In this document: positions 34,897-38,006 of the stretch, one piece after another | Layout: each line of letters starts with the position of its first letter | How positions within the stretch are numbered: the stretch's first letter is position 1 | Assembly: GCA_018816865.1 (NCBI GenBank) | Contig: JAHIUW010000040.1 | Span: 1 to 38,006 of the forward strand | DNA length: 38,006 bases | Direction of reading: 5' to 3' | From: Pseudomonadota bacterium | GTDB lineage: Bacteria > Desulfobacterota > Desulfovibrionia > Desulfovibrionales > Desulfovibrionaceae | Position numbers and translations under genes: made by a program | Notes under the pieces: model-generated | The model's database searches: none | Told to the model about the DNA's origin: nothing | What the model saw: only the letters and a program-made list of their open reading frames with translations

Positions 34897-36401
34897 AATT
34901 TGCCCAAAGTGCCTCCATGTTCAAGTCATTTCTCAAACGGGACAGGGGTTTGTGCCAACCGGATGCGTGTAGTGAGGGACGTTCAGATTTCGAATTGAAA
35001 GTGGGCGTTTTGATCTGTCCTTGGGCAAATACACCGGTGCCTTGGTATAGCATTACTCTTGCTTTGCTGTTGCGGCGAAGAGGACTGCATCCATATTTAA
35101 TATGGGATGATCTGTCGTTTGAGCAGAATGCAGCGTTAGTGAAGCATCAAAACATCATCATTTCTGAAGTGTTAGACATTATGAAGACTGTCGGCTTTGA
35201 CGTGGTCCGGCTTTCTGACTCGTCTCCCGTGTGTCTGTCTCCTGAGGAAGAGGCCCTTGCCAATGAGTCTGCATTGCTGAACGCCCAGTGGATCCGAACC
35301 ACATCGCTGCCTGGAGATGATCTGGAGTACGTCCGTAAGCATTGCTATGCTATGCTTAGCGCTGGTGCGCCGCGCATTGCTGGTTTCCTCAATACCCCTC
35401 CGTCCACATCTTTTTTGATACCTGGAGGTGTGTATCGTTACAGTGGATTGTTTCTTGGCATGGCTGTTCGGCGCAAGTTTGATGTTTCGACATATGATAG
35501 CGGCAGTATCTCCATGGCGGTGGGGCGTAACCATGTTGCCGCCCGTTTTCGTGATCTCCCTGAAACATTTGGAAGAGTCGCTGCCCAATCTCCCGAAGTG
35601 CGGAGTTTGGTTTTCAATAAGGCAAAGGCGGAGTTTCATAAGCGTCTGGCGGGGAAAGATAAGTATCAGTACCAGCAGGCTAAGTCCGGCTGTGGGTCTT
35701 TGCTAGCCGGACCGCATGACGTATTTATCCCTCTGAACATTGAAACTGATGCCACAGCTCTTGGCCTGAGCCGTTTTTTTGAGACATCGTGGGATTGGCT
35801 GGTAGAAACACTCGATTTTCTGCTTCAACATACGGCGGCACGTGTTGCCGTCCGACAGCATCCGTACGAGGCGAAGAAGCCTGGGGATCGGACTCTTTTT
35901 ACCAAGCGTCTCGTCGAATTGTTCCCAAGTGAACGGCTTACTGTCTATTCCTGTTATGACAGGGTGAACAGCTATGACATTTTGGGCTCGGCGAGGGTTG
36001 TTCTGCCCTATGTATCGTCGATGGGCATTGAGGCTGCCATGCTTGGCAAAGAAGTCATCATGGAGTCCCGCGTGTATTATGCTGGGATGCCCTTCGCTCC
36101 TCAGGCCACAAGCAAAGAGGATTATTTTGAGCGCATTGCCTGCGCGTTGGATGGGTGCCCCTTTAATCCATTGACAGAAGACATTGAGGCGGCCTGGCTT
36201 GTATATTATCTTTCTGCTGTGTGTGGGCGCATCTGGACAGACTTTACTCCGCAGCCAGGGAACTTTGAGCGATGGTCCCAACTCTCGTTGGATTCCCTTG
36301 AGGCAGATGAAACGATACAGCAAGTCCTTGAAGCCTTGAGCGGTGGAAGAAGTGTTACAACAATACAACATGAAAAGTTTTTGCTTAATGTAACGAAATG
36401 A
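34893..36401 (+). CDS. Capsule-biosynthesis-type glycosyltransferase-like protein
   Basis: 502 residues from ATG 34893, which overlaps the upstream stop by four bases (ATGA) and has GGGGAG six bases before it. The C-terminal half resembles Capsule_synth/KpsS-like proteins with a GT-B-like fold: VAVRQHPYEAKKPGDR, a YDILGSARVVLPYVSSMGIEAAMLGKEV region (quoted only in part as SSMGIEAAMLGKEVIMES), in the place where these enzymes bind the nucleotide sugar. The N-terminal half (WANTPVPWYSITLALLLRRRG) is also in keeping with a transferase reading its own N-terminal domain. There is no transmembrane segment. It probably adds a sugar, possibly the nonulosonic acid made by the upstream genes, but the donor is an inference. 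Confidence 0.65.
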   Translation: MKFAQSASMFKSFLKRDRGLCQPDACSEGRSDFELKVGVLICPWANTPVPWYSITLALLLRRRGLHPYLIWDDLSFEQNAALVKHQNIIISEVLDIMKTVGFDVVRLSDSSPVCLSPEEEALANESALLNAQWIRTTSLPGDDLEYVRKHCYAMLSAGAPRIAGFLNTPPSTSFLIPGGVYRYSGLFLGMAVRRKFDVSTYDSGSISMAVGRNHVAARFRDLPETFGRVAAQSPEVRSLVFNKAKAEFHKRLAGKDKYQYQQAKSGCGSLLAGPHDVFIPLNIETDATALGLSRFFETSWDWLVETLDFLLQHTAARVAVRQHPYEAKKPGDRTLFTKRLVELFPSERLTVYSCYDRVNSYDILGSARVVLPYVSSMGIEAAMLGKEVIMESRVYYAGMPFAPQATSKEDYFERIACALDGCPFNPLTEDIEAAWLVYYLSAVCGRIWTDFTPQPGNFERWSQLSLDSLEADETIQQVLEALSGGRSVTTIQHEKFLLNVTK

Positions 36402-36460
36402 TATTGCTGCATTGGTTTGCAGACTTAATTTCATTCTAGTTGATGGAGGTTTGTTCAGAG

Positions 36461-37444
36461 ATGAAGATAATTGAATCAACGCCTAGGATTATAGATATAG
36501 AAATAAGCACAGTATGTAATTATAAGTGCACTGTCTGCACACGTGGCAACGGAAAAATTAATAGACCAAAGAAAATTTTATCTCTTGAATCATTCAATCG
36601 GTTGGGAGACATCCTTTCAGCAGATGGTATTGATGCAACTATTCGTATAAATTGTATTGGTGAACCATTCACAAATCGGTATATATACGACATATTGGAT
36701 AATGGGCTAGCAAGAGGAGTGCTCGGCAAAGGAGCAGTGGTAATTAATACTAATGCGTCACTCATAGATGTTGAAAGACTGAAAATATTTGGTAGGCAAG
36801 TTCATTTGCAGATTTCGTTAGACAGCACGCGGCCTGAGATCTACCAAATCTATCGTAATAATGAGGATCGTTTTTACCGGTCGGCCATGGCAAATATTGC
36901 CGAATTGGCCAAGACTGAAGTGCGGGTGGGTTTGTTCACTTTGGTGACAAGGCACAATCAGGATCATCTTGATGAAATTCGTCAGTTTGGTGAAAGCCTG
37001 GGTTTACCTGTTACGTTTTTACCTTTTCATTGTTCGCCTTTCAATGTTGTGCAGGATGATTTGCCCCCTGGTGTGAGTGTGGAGGATAACTTTATTACCC
37101 GTGCTTTCGTGACCAAGGAAGACTTTGATGACTATTCACCGACTGCACCGTGGACTTCCAATTTTGTGGTTTATGGGCCTGATGGGAATGGGAAAGGCAT
37201 TTATCGGCGCAATGGTGGACTGAAAAAAGCCTGTCAGTATTCAGAGATCAGTTGGATAGGGCCTAGCGGAGAGGTGCTTCCTTGTTGTCTTGAGGCGTAT
37301 TTCAACACCAAGACATTTGGGAATGTATTTGAAGTAGGTTCTTTTAGAAAAATTTGGGAATCTCATGAATATAGGGCCTTTCGCTCTGACCTTTCGAATA
37401 GGGCTCAGGCTGCGCATTCGCCGTGCAGAATCTGCTTCAAATAA
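36461..37444 (+). CDS. Radical SAM protein with SPASM-like C-terminus
   Basis: 327 residues. The radical SAM cluster motif is CNYKCTVC (Cys19, Cys23, Cys26; C-x3-C-x2-C). The following barrel has RINCIGEPFTNRYI (the GEP motif), INTNASLID and LQISLDSTRPEIY. A C-terminal cysteine set (KKACQYSEI, VLPCCLEA, SPCRICFK), followed by the GNVFEVGSFRKIWES pattern, is SPASM-like and would bind a further iron-sulfur cluster. The ATG at 36461 was chosen, with GGAGG eleven bases upstream; ATG 36443 and TTG 36440 would place the ribosome-binding site inside the gene. The gene is AT-rich. Related proteins occur in glycan and lipid loci and in peptide maturation; the substrate here is unknown. Confidence 0.85.
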   Translation: MKIIESTPRIIDIEISTVCNYKCTVCTRGNGKINRPKKILSLESFNRLGDILSADGIDATIRINCIGEPFTNRYIYDILDNGLARGVLGKGAVVINTNASLIDVERLKIFGRQVHLQISLDSTRPEIYQIYRNNEDRFYRSAMANIAELAKTEVRVGLFTLVTRHNQDHLDEIRQFGESLGLPVTFLPFHCSPFNVVQDDLPPGVSVEDNFITRAFVTKEDFDDYSPTAPWTSNFVVYGPDGNGKGIYRRNGGLKKACQYSEISWIGPSGEVLPCCLEAYFNTKTFGNVFEVGSFRKIWESHEYRAFRSDLSNRAQAAHSPCRICFK

Positions 37445-37452
37445 CGAGGGTA

Positions 37453-37890
37453 ATGATTGTGCAAGTGCTAGACGGTAATATTTCATACGAAGAATATGGT
37501 AGACGTTCGCAGATTATAGAAAAAAAATCTATTGTTTTAGACACAATACGAAAGTCTGGCACAAATTATTTGCGAAGCCTTATCGCAAATTTTCTCGCCA
37601 TACATTTTGAAAATAGGTGCACTCGTGTCTCGTATGACGTGATGCATAATGAGCTATTTCCCAATATACGTGATTTTGTCTTGTTTCCAGAAAAATATGA
37701 TAAGCAAGGCGTTCGTACTGGATATGTGTATCCCGCTGTGGATCATGTTATTAGGAAATCTGGATATTCAGATTTCTTGTATGGGCATGACAATTTTGAG
37801 TACTATACTCATTCGTGTGCCAGTAAGATTATTCATTTGTATAGGAATCCGTTGGATATGGCTGTGTCATATTATTATTTTTCATCCTGA
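37453..37890 (+). pseudogene. Sulfotransferase, cut off after its N-terminal half
   Basis: 145 residues from ATG 37453 (or GTG 37459, which has better spacing from GAGGG). It has both PAPS-binding signatures of the Sulfotransfer_1 family: the 5'-phosphosulfate loop LDTIRKSGTNYLRSL (29-43) and the 3'-phosphate motif HLYRNPLDMAVSYYYF (128-143). The reading frame stops two residues later, at 37888-37890. Normal family members are about 250-320 residues long and need the missing C-terminal part, so this is probably a disrupted gene. No continuation is seen in another frame downstream. It follows the radical SAM gene closely (8 bases after its stop) and would have transferred sulfate from PAPS to a sugar in this locus. 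Confidence 0.75.
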
Positions 37891-38006
37891 ATCCGTGAAT
37901 AAGTGTTGCCAACGTTGTTGGCTCGAAATTTCAACCATATTTTTCGAAAATCCAGGCGACTTTCGACCTGAAAATTTTCAACTGAAGGACCATTGTCGCT
38001 TCGCAA
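37891..38006. other. Right-end sequence after the truncated sulfotransferase
   Basis: The last 116 bases hold no gene. A GCCAAC/GTTGGC inverted repeat lies near 37907-37922. Since the sulfotransferase frame is cut abruptly at about 37885, this may be the edge of an inserted element, but the window ends before a transposase could be seen. Confidence 0.35.

Overview
The window looks like chromosome of a Gram-negative, flagellated sulfate-reducer-type deltaproteobacterium, most likely in the Desulfovibrionales. The clues are a flgBC-fliEFGHI operon behind a near-perfect sigma-54 promoter, PurH split into two separate genes, a long HflX, an Acs next to a Pat-like acetyltransferase, and REP-like palindromes of a kind I associate with these genomes. 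This placement is an inference from gene content; there is no rRNA or tRNA in the window to confirm it. Base composition is uneven. The core from about 0.7 to 30.5 kb is GC-rich. Three stretches are clearly AT-richer: the left end (1 to about 700), a protein-kinase island (about 8.75-10.4 kb) and the right-end glycan locus (30.7 kb to the end).

Layout, left to right. (1) 1-567: the first bases of a gene leaving the window and a small lipoprotein. (2) 885-3505: an MBOAT O-acyltransferase with an AlgJ/AlgX-like partner, an exopolysaccharide acetylation pair closed by a terminator. (3) 3690-8741: acetyl-CoA synthetase (acs), divergent from a 907-residue Pat-type lysine acetyltransferase whose acyl-CoA-synthetase part lacks its catalytic histidine; Acs is the classic Pat target. 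(4) 8911-10383: an AT-rich Ser/Thr kinase with an unrecognised C-terminal domain. (5) 10434-11915: a fusion of an RsbW-like ATPase fold and a GNAT domain. (6) 12098-18147: the minus-strand flagellar basal-body and export operon flgB-flgC-fliE-fliF-fliG-fliH-fliI, tightly overlapped, with its sigma-54 promoter at 18235-18250. A second, divergent sigma-54 site at 18494-18509 faces a TPR protein (18623-19186).

(7) 19402-30444: housekeeping genes. IMP cyclohydrolase (PurH N-half), hflX, plsY, an RNase II/R-family exonuclease, a stand-alone AICAR transformylase (PurH C-half), a small hypothetical gene overlapping tail-to-tail with an MltF-like lytic transglycosylase, and purA. Three gene-free gaps here (20.0-20.6, 22.25-22.65 and 23.3-23.6 kb) hold related palindromic repeats, a degenerate ~75-bp tandem repeat and a pair of 99-bp direct repeats. 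(8) 30719-37890: an AT-richer glycan operon. It begins with neuA-neuB-neuC-like genes (overlapping) for a CMP-activated nonulosonic acid. A pyruvyl-transferase-family gene, a capsule-type transferase, a radical SAM/SPASM protein and a sulfotransferase cut off after its N-terminal half follow. The last ~115 bases are non-coding here and may be the edge of an inserted element.

No CRISPR array, tRNA, rRNA or complete insertion sequence was seen. The most interesting candidates are the AT-rich kinase with its unknown C-terminal domain, the RsbW-GNAT fusion, the nonulosonate/radical SAM/sulfotransferase locus, the paired sigma-54 promoters linking a TPR protein to flagellar genes, and the repeat-filled gaps.
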